Part shown: positions 12,311-23,300 of the stretch, in pieces | How the letters are laid out: each line of letters opens with the position of its first letter | How positions within the stretch are numbered: position 1 is the stretch's first letter | DNA from: Himantopus leucocephalus | Lineage: Eukaryota; Chordata; Aves; Charadriiformes; Recurvirostridae | Length of the DNA stretch: 64,000 bases | NCBI GenBank assembly: GCA_003993805.1 | Contig: RSEF01000020.1 | Coordinates: 10,629,009-10,693,008 of the forward strand | Direction: 5' to 3' | The notes under the pieces: generated by a model | Seen by the model: the letters and a program-made list of their open reading frames with translations, nothing else | Told to the model about the DNA's origin: nothing | The model's database searches: none | Position numbers and translations under genes: made by a program

Positions 12311-15300
12311 CACCCCGGGGGCTCTGATGGCCCCATAGGGCAAACTACACACCCAGGCCAGGCACAGCTGTGCCCAGCTGGGTGACCCTTCATACCCACA
12401 GGTGACACAGGGGCAGCGCTGTGCTGGCCCCCACCAAGACCACTCCTGTACCAGACTGCAGGTGGACTGGACACTAAGGAACTGGGCCATGGATGAAGAG
12501 CTGGAGAAACAACCCCCTCGCAAAATACTCCTGGGATAACACCATGGCTCCGTTCCCCAGGCACAGGGCCATGGGCCAGGTCTGAGGCTGTGCAGAAGCA
12601 TGTGGGGCTGGAAACAAGCAAACTTTCTGAAATTGCATGAAGGATTGCTCTGTGGCTGCTACTGGTCTGCCCCCATCCCTGTCCCCGCTTTCCAGCCCAC
12701 CACTTCAGGTTGAGCCTGTGTCACACGTAACAAACCGCTGTGTCCTCCCATGCAAGTGTGGATGCTGCTAGGGATCAATGAGCAAATGTGCATCCCACTC
12801 CAGGAATCAGGTCCTTATCGGGTCCTCACATAACATAATGCCTTTGTCCATAATTTCCTTTGCTGCAGAGAGAAAGGCTCCCCACCCTAGTACAAAGGCA
12901 GGACTTCTACTCTTTCGCAGAGCAGACAGCAAGCCTCTGCAACCTGAGCACAGCCTGCTCTTGCAAGAGGAACCAGGCCCTTGGCTAGGGCTTTGTCCTG
13001 ATGGCCGGCAATTACTTTGTGCGTTTCGGCTCAGTGCAGAGGGGCTATTCTGAAAGAGAGTTCTGCTTCAGATTCCATTAACCGTGAATGGTAGCTCTTC
13101 AAGAGCAGCAAAAAACTCCCCACCATTGACAGGTATACACTCAGCACCTCTTGTGCTTATCACATAACTCTAACAGAGATGGGAATTTCCTCCAAAAAAA
13201 CATACTGTGACAGAGACAAGGATGAAATGAGGCACTGGCAACCTGTGGTAAAAAACAGCTCAGTAAAACAGAATTACCCTGAACCCAAAACCTGGAAACG
13301 AAAGCCTTAAAAGAAATGCCTGGCGCTATGGCTGGACACCCACAGCAGCACACCCACAGCCCTGGCCACGGTCTGCAGTCCGCGCAGTGAGAAAGTGTTC
13401 AATCTGCGTTCAGCCTAACCTGCGCTGGGCCCGGGGAGCAGTGAACCGCCCAGGCTCTGTGGGGACACCCGGGGCCAGTGCAGAGCTGGGTACAGACTGG
13501 CTGGTGCTTGTGGTGTGGGATGTTTCAAATCACAGAGACTGCGAGAAGGAACTGAAAGAGCCACCTCGGCCATCCCAGGACAGAGCCTGAGCTGATGGGA
13601 GAGAGACGCCTCCACCTGGCCCAGCGAAGACCCAGGGCTCAGGCTGCTCCTAGTCTCACAGAGAGTCATTCTCATTCCTGCTCTGATGTGTTCAACCTGG
13701 TCTCTCCTTGATCTGTTCCAGCTACTCTCATCTTCCCCTCTGCCTCCCCCCTGTGCCACCCCTCAGCTCCTCATCACCAGCTCTCATTCCCAGTTGTGCT
13801 TGATGTCTTCTGATCTTTTCACACCTTCGCTCATGCTGCCCTAAACCAGGCTCTGTCGGGCCACCGCTGTCCACGCAAGGTCAGAAGGAAGCTTGGAAAG
13901 AGGAACTACATCCTCCTGGCCTTGAGAATCCAAAGGATGAATCTTCCCAGATGTAGCCAGTCCTGCCCACCTTCCAGCTGAGACAGCCCCTCCCCACGGA
14001 CACGCACCCTCTCGGAGGCAGCTCCTGCTCTGCTGAGGATGGGGAGGGACAAGGGAGGCCAGAGGCTGGGAAGGTGGGTGCAAAGCCAGAGCACAGGAGG
14101 AATGCAATGGCACAGACAGAAACAGGGAAGGCAATTCAATTTTCAGAGGCTGTCCCACTGATTCAGCTGAGAGAGACGATAAGAAACCCATTTCCAGCGA
14201 TAGGCACCCTAATCCCCAGCCATCCTGCATTTCCATTTCCGAGAGGCGCTATTTCCAACAGGGAGGCATTTTCCCATCTAGGTTTGCTAGAAGGAACAGC
14301 AATGGATTAAATACCAATTTTCCCAGCACTGTTTAACTCCTGCTGTGCCTACTCCTGCCACTTATGCAAGTGCTGGAGGTACAGGACAACAGAATGGCAG
14401 CTGCACTGTGCCCTGGGGCAGGAGAACAGGGCTGGGGGCCTCTCACAGGCTCTTCCCAGTGGCCTGCAGCGTGAACAGACAGGGAAGAGGAGAAAAACTG
14501 AAACACATCAGCAGTGGAGACAGAGCAGCTTAGATAAGGAATTTATTATTGGTCAAGGCAGGACTCTGAGACTCAACTGTGGGACAAAAGTAATGCAGCA
14601 ACGCTCACATCCAGCATTAAAACCATTAGACAGGTCCAAAGGGCTGCAAGACTGACTTAAAATTGCATTTGCAAGAGAAGGAAGCCAACCATGCAGCGAT
14701 GGCCATGCCCCATATCTCCCCAGTTTAAGCATTGTGGTGCAGGTGCAGCCTTTGCCTCCAGGTTACTGGGGAGAAGAAAGGCAAAAGCAGCGCTGATGCA
14801 GCAAAGAGTGCGTTGGCTGACGAGTGACTGGCATGGAAACACAGACAGTCCTGTGGTAAATAACCTCATTGCCTTCAGGAGGGCTGTTCTCAGCACTGGG
14901 CAACAGCTGCCATCTCGAACACGTTGTGCCTTCCCCCATCGCTGTATGCTGGGGTTGCTCAGGCCCAGCCTCCCCGAGGATGGTGCCTGTTCCCCGCAGT
15001 CCTGGGCCTCGCTATTAGCAATGGCTGTCTTACAAGAGCCACCTAACTTCCAGCATCAAGCAGGTCTCCTGTCACCACTGGGAGGCCACTAAGCTGGAGC
15101 ATTCCCCAGCACAGTCTTTCTCCAAGCGCCTGTAGCCAGCCCTCTGCGCTTCTGTCACCCATCCCAGCACTCTTCCTCATTCCGCTGCCCTCTGTGCTGA
15201 GGATCTCCATTTATCCCCATTTCCTGATGTTAGGGCTCCTACCCACTATCTGAATCAGTCCTTCAGGCAGCTGAAGGGCCCGAGACCCCCAGCCCTGGCA

Positions 15301-16094
15301 GGGTAGCACAACCGACTGCCCTGGGAACCCACACAGCAGCTCCCTCCCTCCTCCCAGATATAAAATTCTCCCCGCAGTGCAGGAATAAAGCCCAAACGTT
15401 CTGACTTAGCCCCTCCAAACCCCTCCCTTGACCCACTGTTGTGAACCAAACCAGGGAGTTTTGCTGGCGGGAGGGAGCATTTAGTCGCTCTGTAGTCAGA
15501 GCTCTCCCGCCCCTCCGCATGGCCCCAGCACCAACCACAACTGTCCATTCATCACCCAGTAAACAAATGGAAATTTAAGGGCTCACGGCTCTAAAACACA
15601 GAAAACAATTCCCTGTGCATTTTAACAGTTCTGTAATTTATTGCATCAGAAATGATGAATGGCAGCAGAAGGGGGCTGGGCCCAGCGCACAGGGGAGTGC
15701 GGATGCAGTGGAAGCCAGAGAGAGATGTATAGCTGAGGGGAGAGCCTGGGAAAGCTCCCGGGATCGTTGTTGCATGGGGCTGGGGGAACACCACCATCTA
15801 CAAAGACCAACTCCCTCCCACACCTTGCTACCCTACCATTCAATGGAGGACTTGTAGTAGAGGCTTCTGTAAGAAACATCCACGTGAGGAAGAACAGAGT
15901 CGAGCACTGTGCCAGCTACGCCTGCTCTCTGTGCTCCTCAGAGGCGCACCCTTACGCTTCCCATGCAGCCCTTGCTGGTGGTTTTGCAGATTCAAGGCAC
16001 AAGCAAGAAATGCAAAAAGTGCTTCATCCCTGGGGGAAGAGGAGCACCTGGTGGAAAGACAGAGAGTAAACATGAGCATTACTGCTCCTCCCCC

Positions 16095-16235
16095 ATGTAA
16101 TCTCTCAGCTCTGGAGTTTGAGCTGCATTCAGCAGTAATTGAAACCAGGCTCTTTAACACAGGTGCCAATTACTGCCTGTTAATGCAAGGAGCTCTGATA
16201 GATAAAGCAATTACCCAGCTCTGCGAGGCTGGAAA
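16095..16235. promoter_or_regulatory. Candidate conserved non-coding element
   Basis: Repeated homeodomain-style cores ('agcagtaattgaaacc', 'gccaattactgcctgttaat', 'aagcaattaccc') cluster within 100 bp. There is no credible open frame. It is one of the denser motif clusters in the left half. Confidence 0.33.
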
Positions 16236-16436
16236 GCACAGGGTGAGATGGTAGGGCTACTTATGCTAGTGTGGGTCTTGCAGGACAGATCTGTGCCCCA
16301 GAAAACCCTCTTGCTGTGCTAGACAGGGCAAGTGCTTGCACTCATGCCCTCTGGCTGCACACCCCCTGCATCTTCACACCAGGCAACACGCCTCTGCCGA
16401 AAAGAAGGGTAATGATATCCTGGGGAGCATCAGGGA

Positions 16437-16536
16437 NNNNNNNNNNNNNNNNNNNNNNNNNNNNNNNNNNNNNNNNNNNNNNNNNNNNNNNNNNNNNNNN
16501 NNNNNNNNNNNNNNNNNNNNNNNNNNNNNNNNNNNN
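16437..16536. other. Assembly gap (100 N)
   Basis: Exactly 100 consecutive N. A round 100-N run is the usual placeholder for a gap of unknown size, so true distances across it are uncertain. A CR1 tail begins directly at its right edge. Confidence 0.98.
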
Positions 16537-16660
16537 TGGAGATACTCAAAAGCCGTCTGGACATGGTCCTGGGCAACCAGCCCTAGGTGGCCCTGCTTGT
16601 GCAGGACAAGACAGTCCCTTCCAGAGGTCCCTTCCAACCTCAGCCATTCTGTGATTGTGA
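16537..16660 (+). repeat. CR1 LINE, 3' fragment abutting the gap
   Basis: It contains 'ggtcctgggcaaccagccct' and the CR1 end 'ggtcccttccaacctcagcc' with a decayed tail 'attctgtgattgtgat'. The 5' part is lost in the adjacent gap or was never present. Confidence 0.85.
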
Positions 16661-17099
16661 TCTCTAACTACCCACATTCCTTGTTTTCTGTGCCCAGTTT
16701 CTCCACCCTTCTTGGCCAGCTATCTTTCCTCCCCTCTTCTCTGCTCAAAGCCCCGCTTTTTTTGCCTTTCTGGGAGTGATGTGGCAGTGAGGAAGGTGGC
16801 TGATCCAGGGGTAGTGTTGTGATCATGAGGAGAGGACAACGGTAGGTGCAATTCCCAGCAAAAACCTGCTGCCCCTTTGTCTTTTATCCTCCAGTAACTA
16901 CTGACCTGGAGGGACAGTGCCTCGGGAGAATCTCAGTGGGTGATGAGAAGCGGGGTGACCTACCTGGGCCAACACCAAGCAGAGAGGAAATTAGTCTTTC
17001 ATCGGACTACATCAGAGTCCTTTTTGCTCTACACAGAGCACCCTTTGCCTCCTGCACACCCTCAGAAGGGATGTGCTGGTAGCAAGCTCAGAGACGTGG

Positions 17100-17592
17100 A
17101 TGGGGAGCAAGTTGGCAAGGTTCCCCCCCGGCATGGCGCTACGAGTCAGATATGGTGCCCACATCTCTAAAAGGATTTTGAAAAAAATGGAGAAGGCACA
17201 GAGTAATTACAAATGTGATTTGGAAGCTGGAGAAAACACTTGCCAGGGACAGAATGAAAGAGTTCAGCCTGTTATCTCACCAAAAAGGGAGCCTGAGAGG
17301 TGATTTGATTATAAGCACTTCACAGAGAAAAAATACTTGGTGTGAAAGAGCTCTTTGTTAATAAAGGAGGCTGGAGCCTGTAGTCAAGCAAAGTGTAAAT
17401 AGGAAACACAGCACTGGGCCATGCTACCTGAGAAATGCCATCTGCTCTGCCTCCTCGCATCCTCCACCCTGTCATGGAAGATACATCAGCTGAGAGACAC
17501 TGGGTTCATTACAGGCAAAGCAGAGCAATACAGTTACAGAGGGGCCCTAGATAAATGAATGGTCACTTCAGACCTTAAAAATCTATGAAACC
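17100..17592 (+). repeat. Degenerate old CR1-type LINE
   Basis: It shows CR1 3'-region wording in decayed form: 'aaaatggagaaggcacagag', 'gggagcctgagaggtgattt', and a terminal 'cttcagaccttaaaaatcta' that resembles the CR1 end. Divergence is much higher than in the 2.6-kb copy. The left boundary is approximate. Confidence 0.6.
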
Positions 17593-17604
17593 GCCAGCAC
17601 AAGC

Positions 17605-18441
17605 TATAGGTAGTACTGCGTAAGGAGGCACCCTTGATGCCTGCAAGAAACAGGGAGCTTCTCTACATGATGTCCCCGTGTGACTGGACTGCAGCAGGAA
17701 CAACCCCGGGCACCCCGGTCTACAAGCAGCCACTGAAACGTGTATTGGGGCACCCTAGGGCTCTGCCCAAGTGTCTCCAGGAGCATCCTTGGCTCTCCCA
17801 CTCTTCCATCTGAAAAGAACCTGGGCGTCTTGGTAGACAGCACATTGAACATCGTGTGCACTGGCAGCAAAGGCAATTGGCAGCATCCTACACTGTATTA
17901 GAGGGACACAGCCAGTAGATCAAGCGACGGTCCCTTCATACCAGCACTTGTTAGTCGCCTGAAGTAATACTGCATGCAGTTTCCACCGCCAATAAAGGAA
18001 AGACATGGACAAATTAGTGGGAGTTCAGTAAAGGACCACCAAGGCACTCAGGGCTTGAAGCACTTGTCCTGTAAGGAAAGGCAGAGGCTCAGCCTGGAGA
18101 AGAGATGGTTTCAGGGGGACCTCACAGCAATCTGTCAGTACCTACAAGGAAGTTATTGGAGAAGACAGAGCCAGGTTCTTATCAATGGTGCTCAGTGGGA
18201 GGATGAGAAACAATGGGCATTAACTATAAAGACATGTTCAGACTAGATAAGGAAAAACCTCTTCCTCATAAGGACTGTCAAGCACTGAAGCGGGGCTCCA
18301 GAGAGGCCACGCAGTCTCCCACCTTGGAGGTTTTCAAGACCTGCCTGAATGAAGCCCTGAGCAACCAGGTCTGATCTCATAGTTGACCCTGCCTGTGAGA
18401 GAACTGCTGAGGTCCCCTCCCACCTGAATTATCCTGTGTTC
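17605..18441 (+). repeat. CR1 LINE, about 0.8-kb 3' part
   Basis: A long but diverged CR1. In order it shows 'ctgggcgtcttggtagacag', 'ctgcatgcagtttccaccgc', 'ggctcagcctggagaagag', 'ccttggaggttttcaagacc' and 'gagcaaccaggtctgatctc', ending in 'cctcccacctgaattatcct'. The reverse-transcriptase reading frame is broken. Boundaries are approximate. Confidence 0.8.
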
Positions 18442-18944
18442 TCTAACTCAACATCGGAGAAGAAACAGTTTCTTAGCTCCAAACTCATAGGGCAGGATGA
18501 GGCAAAACGTCAGCTGCCAGCATCAGCTACATGGTCCACTCCCAACACACACTTTGCTGCCCTCCCAGACCCTGAAATTCAGGACAGCTGAACACTTGCT
18601 TCCCCGCTCCCATACTTTCAGAGCCCAGGAAGCTCCTGCTTGGCCAAGGCTGATCCATCTCAGCTTCTGACATAGAGGGAGAATTCAAGGCTGCAAGCAA
18701 AGTGCTGTGCAGCACAGTCTCCAACACCTGGCACCAGCTCCACCTCATTCTCCCTGGGGATTTCCACTGAAGACCTTCAACGCCTAGAAACAAAGCAGCA
18801 GCTCCATAGGAAAAGAGACATAACACCTTCCAGCTCCCTTTATACAGTGAATTATGTCCACGTGGCAGGTGGGTCTGCCTTGTGCAGGGCGGTGGAGGTG
18901 CTGAAACATGAGGTTAGAAGAATTACTAGGCTGAGACCAGGAGA

Positions 18945-19070
18945 GTGGCTCTTAGCACGTTCATGACGATAGCTCCAATTAGTGCAATTACAGGGCTTGG
19001 CTGTATCTGCCTGCTTGTGATTTTCATTAACAATCGCATGGTCAATTCTGCTACTTTTCACTGGGCCAGC
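18945..19070. promoter_or_regulatory. Candidate conserved non-coding element
   Basis: It combines 'gctccaattagtgcaattac' and 'gtgattttcattaacaatcg', both homeodomain/SOX-like cores, within about 100 bp. There is no coding potential. Function is inferred. Confidence 0.3.
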
Positions 19071-20305
19071 AGCCAGAAGCTGGCAGCAGCCTCTGCTGCT
19101 GGCAAGGTCCAGAGGAAGGGCAGGTACAGACTGCTCCCCTGGGAAGCAACAAAGGCCCAGCCAGGCATTCAGATGTCCTGGCTCCTGGCAACAAGACCAC
19201 CGTTTGGGAGAAGACGGGTAAGTGGCACAGCTACCTGTCCTGTTGGAAGAGCACACTCCTCACAGGAGGCTTAACTGCGCTCAGCACGGCTGGTCCCTCA
19301 GCAGGAAACACCACCACAAACACCACCGCTCTCCTAAGTCCCAGATACAGCTCAGTCTTGGCTGCATCACCTTTCCTAACGCAAAGCAAGACAAACAGTT
19401 CACCCCCAAAAATATGACTCCCCAAGCAACGGTAGGACGCAGAACCTCTCGGGTTAGCATGACTCCAGAAAAGCGAGCCATTTCCATGCACCGGGTGCAG
19501 ACTAGGAGCAAAGGTTCTTTCACCTTCCTTGGACTGCAGACACCCAAGGCTGTGAACATCAAAACAAGCATAGTCCAATGATGAAAAAAAACCAAAAAAA
19601 CCCCAAACCCTCAGTGTAGAAGTAGGGGTGTAGAGTTTGGGGCAATTATTTGTCACTGCGAAGAGCACAGATGAACATGAGCCCTTTACAGCCCCCGGCT
19701 GGGTGGTAACCAGCCTTCCAGCCCTCTGCACCCCGCGCTCCCCTTTCCCCACCTCGCTGGGCGCCAACCACAAACCACGTAATAAAAACCACAGAGATAT
19801 TCAGCTGAAACAAGAAATGAAGCACAGCTTGAGGCAGCCCTACTGCTGGGCACCAGGCCCCGTGTCGCCGCTCTGCCTTGCCACTCCTGTGTGTTTTGGA
19901 GCCCCGGTGGCTTTCCCGCAGTAGGCTTGGTGATGATACCTTTGCTTTTTGCTGGGCAGAGGACCGGAGGAGCGCAGAGGGGTTTGCAGGGACACCGTCT
20001 CCTTGCCCTCAGGATGTTCACTGTATTGAAATTTCAGCAGGAAGCCAAGCATCTGTTCTTCAAATAAAGAGGTCTCCCGGGGGAATGGGTAGGGGGGCAA
20101 AATCAGCCCACGTGTAAACACCTGGTCTTACAGGCAAGAGCGGAGTTTGCAGAAGGAGCACCGCACCTCTGAGACTCACCCAGCCTTGCTTCCGCTGGTT
20201 AATTATTTCAAACACTATCAATATTCAATGACAGCCCTCTGTTTCCTGCGTGTGGCTGTGTGTGCGTGGGTCCGCACAGGCGGAGGAAGGCCTGAACGGT
20301 GCGAA

Positions 20306-20359
20306 CGCACGTGTGTGTGCTCTGCCCCAGCAAAGGGAGCACTGCCGCACACACGTGCG
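20306..20359. repeat. 12-bp perfect inverted repeat with two E-boxes
   Basis: The left arm CGCACGTGTGTG (20306-20317) and the right arm CACACACGTGCG (20348-20359) are exact reverse complements. Directly inside are TGCTC and GAGCA, another complementary 5-bp pair, with a 6-nt bulge on the right side. Each arm holds a CACGTG E-box (20308-20313 and 20352-20357). The structure could form a hairpin or serve as a paired bHLH site. Confidence 0.75.
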
Positions 20360-23300
20360 GGTCTCCCCAGGACTGCAGTGCTCAAGAGTGGTTCCAGCAC
20401 GTTCAGCCTTCACGCTCTTCCTTTGAGGAAGGGGGGCAGAACCAAACTGAGCCTCACAATGACAGACTGTACAGAAAACTACTTCTCCCATCCCCTAAAG
20501 CGGCGCCTGACTCGGGGCTTATCAGAAAACAGTCTGCACGACCAATGAAGCTTCATCACCCCTCTCAGAAGACCGCAGAGACCACACTGTGGCGCAGACA
20601 AAGGTACTTAAGGCAGGAGACCTCACAGCCCTGTGCCTGCACGCAGGGCTAGGTGCACCCAGTGCTTCCAGTCCCAAGCCCACTGTGTTGATCCAAGTCT
20701 GAAACAGCTTCAGCAACGACAAGAGCCCTTGACCACCTCCGTACAGCCACCCAGGGTTATTTCTACGGGCAACCAGGATCCTACTGGTACTCCCAGCTCC
20801 CACTCTCCACTACCATCCCCTCCCTACTTCCATCCTGTCTCCTCGGTCGACTCCAACCCTGCCTCTTCGTGCCTGGAGTCTGCAATTCACTGCTATCGCT
20901 ACAAGACTGTGCTTCCTCATTTTCTTTGTGCCATTGCTGCAGCACTCCTGTCTCCTCCTTTAAGTCCTTCATCCTTGCCTCTTTTTCCGTTTCTGGCATT
21001 TTCAGTGCACAGTAGGGTTTTTTCCTTATACGAATGAGAGCGGGCAGGGGTTCTTTCTTCCTTTCATTAAACGTTCGTGGCCATTCAAGTGAGACAGGCA
21101 GAGTTCAACAGACAAGCTGTGCTGCTTCTTTAACACTCTGCTGCACTACCCTGCACCAGCACACAGCCCCACCTCACTCCCCTCCTGAGCTTGCCCACAA
21201 CTCTGCCATATTCTCCCAAAGCCACCCAACACCTTAGTCCTGCCGCTGAGCGAGACCACATCCAGGTGCAGGGTGACGCAGCTTGAAGGCAGGACTACAA
21301 TTTCAGCAAAAATGAGGATGAGGCCCACAAACTTCCTCTACAGACCTGTTCCAGGAATTGACCCTAGGAGGTAGGTAGTGATCTCTCAGGTAGGACCCAT
21401 CGCCCCAACCCCTGCGGCTTCTGGGAAGGGGAGACAGGGACTATATGGACAGAAAGGAGCCCCACACCATGCACCACTGGAGTTGCCTAGAGAGGAACAC
21501 TGCCATCTTCCCAAAGAATCACAAAGCCAGTTCCCGCATGGACCCCTGCCAAAGCCTTTGCTCACTGATCTCCATCACTAAGCTCGCTACGTGCACTAGC
21601 TGAGCCTGCAAAATCAGGTACACCTACCTGCAAACAATCAAGATTTGCTCTGAGAGCTCCAAGCCCGAGCTGGAGTACCGAGACTCCTCAGGCTCTCAGG
21701 GAGTCAGAGTCCCAGTAAGGGGGCATGCACAAGAGCATCACACCCTTCAAACGGAAGACCATCCCTAGCAGCTTCACGGTGGATTCAAATGGGCTCTCCC
21801 GTGGCTCTCCATACGGCCAATGGTCCCACTTTGTTTCTAAAACATTTCTTGCTGGCGGCGGGTATTAAAGCAGCCAAGAACAGAGTGCTCTGCCCTGCAC
21901 CATATGACACTCTACACCAGAAGTCCTCTCCAGGTGAGCCTCAGAGCCAACATAGCTGAGGCCTGGGTAAAGCTGTGGAGCACAGAGGAGCCTTGCAGAC
22001 ACAGCAGTCAGTGGAAGTAAAAGCAGAGTGGAACAAGCAGCCGGGAAGGCCAAAAAGTGATAGGGAAGCATTCATCACAGACACTCTATCCCTAACTTGT
22101 TGCTTTTCCAAATGTAGGGAATGGAAGCGCTTCTGGAAAATTCAGATGTGCAATGGGTAGCAGAAGGGAGCCGAGAAAGACAGCTCTGGCCAACAGGACG
22201 GCTGCGCCTCACTGCTTTGAAGACAATCTTTGACCATTTCCCCAAAGTACCAACACTGCTTCCCCATTTTGTCGTCTTTGTGCCTCACCTCTGCATCCCC
22301 TTTAATCGGAGCCTTGAAAGTTGTGAGGGAGAACTGGTCTCAGGTCACCGGGAGCGGTGAGTTCCACTCACCACAAAATCGCAGGATTTGCCCACGCTCC
22401 ATCATGGTGCTCCTGCCAGTGCGGGTGAACAAAAGAAGAGCAAGCAGATCTCGGATCAAGAACAGCAACGCTGGCCCACGGGGTGTGGGGAGTGGGGAAC
22501 ACACACACTGCGTTCCCTCCCTTGCAAAGTTAAGGCTCTCACCAGAAGCTGTTACAAAAGCAAGATAAACCCACAAACAATAGGATCCTTTCATTTTCCT
22601 TCTACGTTTCCCAGGCAACACCAAGCACTCAACAACAGTTTAGAGTGCAAAAGCCCCCTCTGTTTGGTCAGTTAATGGCAGGAAGATGAAGAGACTTAAG
22701 CAGAGCTGCTCGCTGCTTATTGTTTGGTAACCCCAGTCTGGCACCTGCAGCAGTGATATTTATACCCAACACTACACTGATTTTAAATGCAAACTTCTAT
22801 GCTGGAGCTCTGAAACTCCAGTGAAGGAGGTGCATTTCTGTTCTTCAATTAGAGATCTACAGCTACCCCTGCACACATGGCCGGGAGCGCGTGACAGCAC
22901 CATGAAGGTAGGTGCACACAGAGCTCAGCAGGAACGTTCCAGGCGAGAGAAAGCAATTTAGATCCAGGACTGTTTCTCAGACAAACACGCTGATGCACAG
23001 ATGCTAAAAAAACACCCAGCTGCAGCAGAGGCCTCAGCAGACCTTCAAAGTTGGTCAATCTGCATGGTTCCCCATAGAACTCCAAGAAGATCCTCTCTTC
23101 AACCAAAGGGCCGTGTCTTTAATGCATAGCTGCGCACGCGTGTTTAGCGCTCCTGCTGGGCACACGGTTTTGTTAGCATTCCTGCTTTGGTCACTTGTGG
23201 AATGAGGTGCTGAAGGGTGAACAGTGCCCATTCTCACCTCTTTGTAGCATGTTGGGGCCAGTCCATGAGCCTTCACCTCAGAGACCTGACTCGAGGACAG

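Larger units (their letters stand above)
6686..16436. other. Gene-free GC-rich block with scattered AT-rich islands
   Basis: Nearly 10 kb without a supportable gene. Frames up to about 180 codons occur but overlap antisense frames and lack family resemblance, signal peptides or matching splice sites. AT-rich islands at about 8370-8670, 9490-9665, 10705-10770, 12105-12310, 15545-15665 and 16095-16235 break up the GC-rich background. By comparison with human gene order (CDH22 next to SLC35C2), this could be CDH22-proximal intergenic or intronic DNA, but no cadherin exon is visible. Confidence 0.5.
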
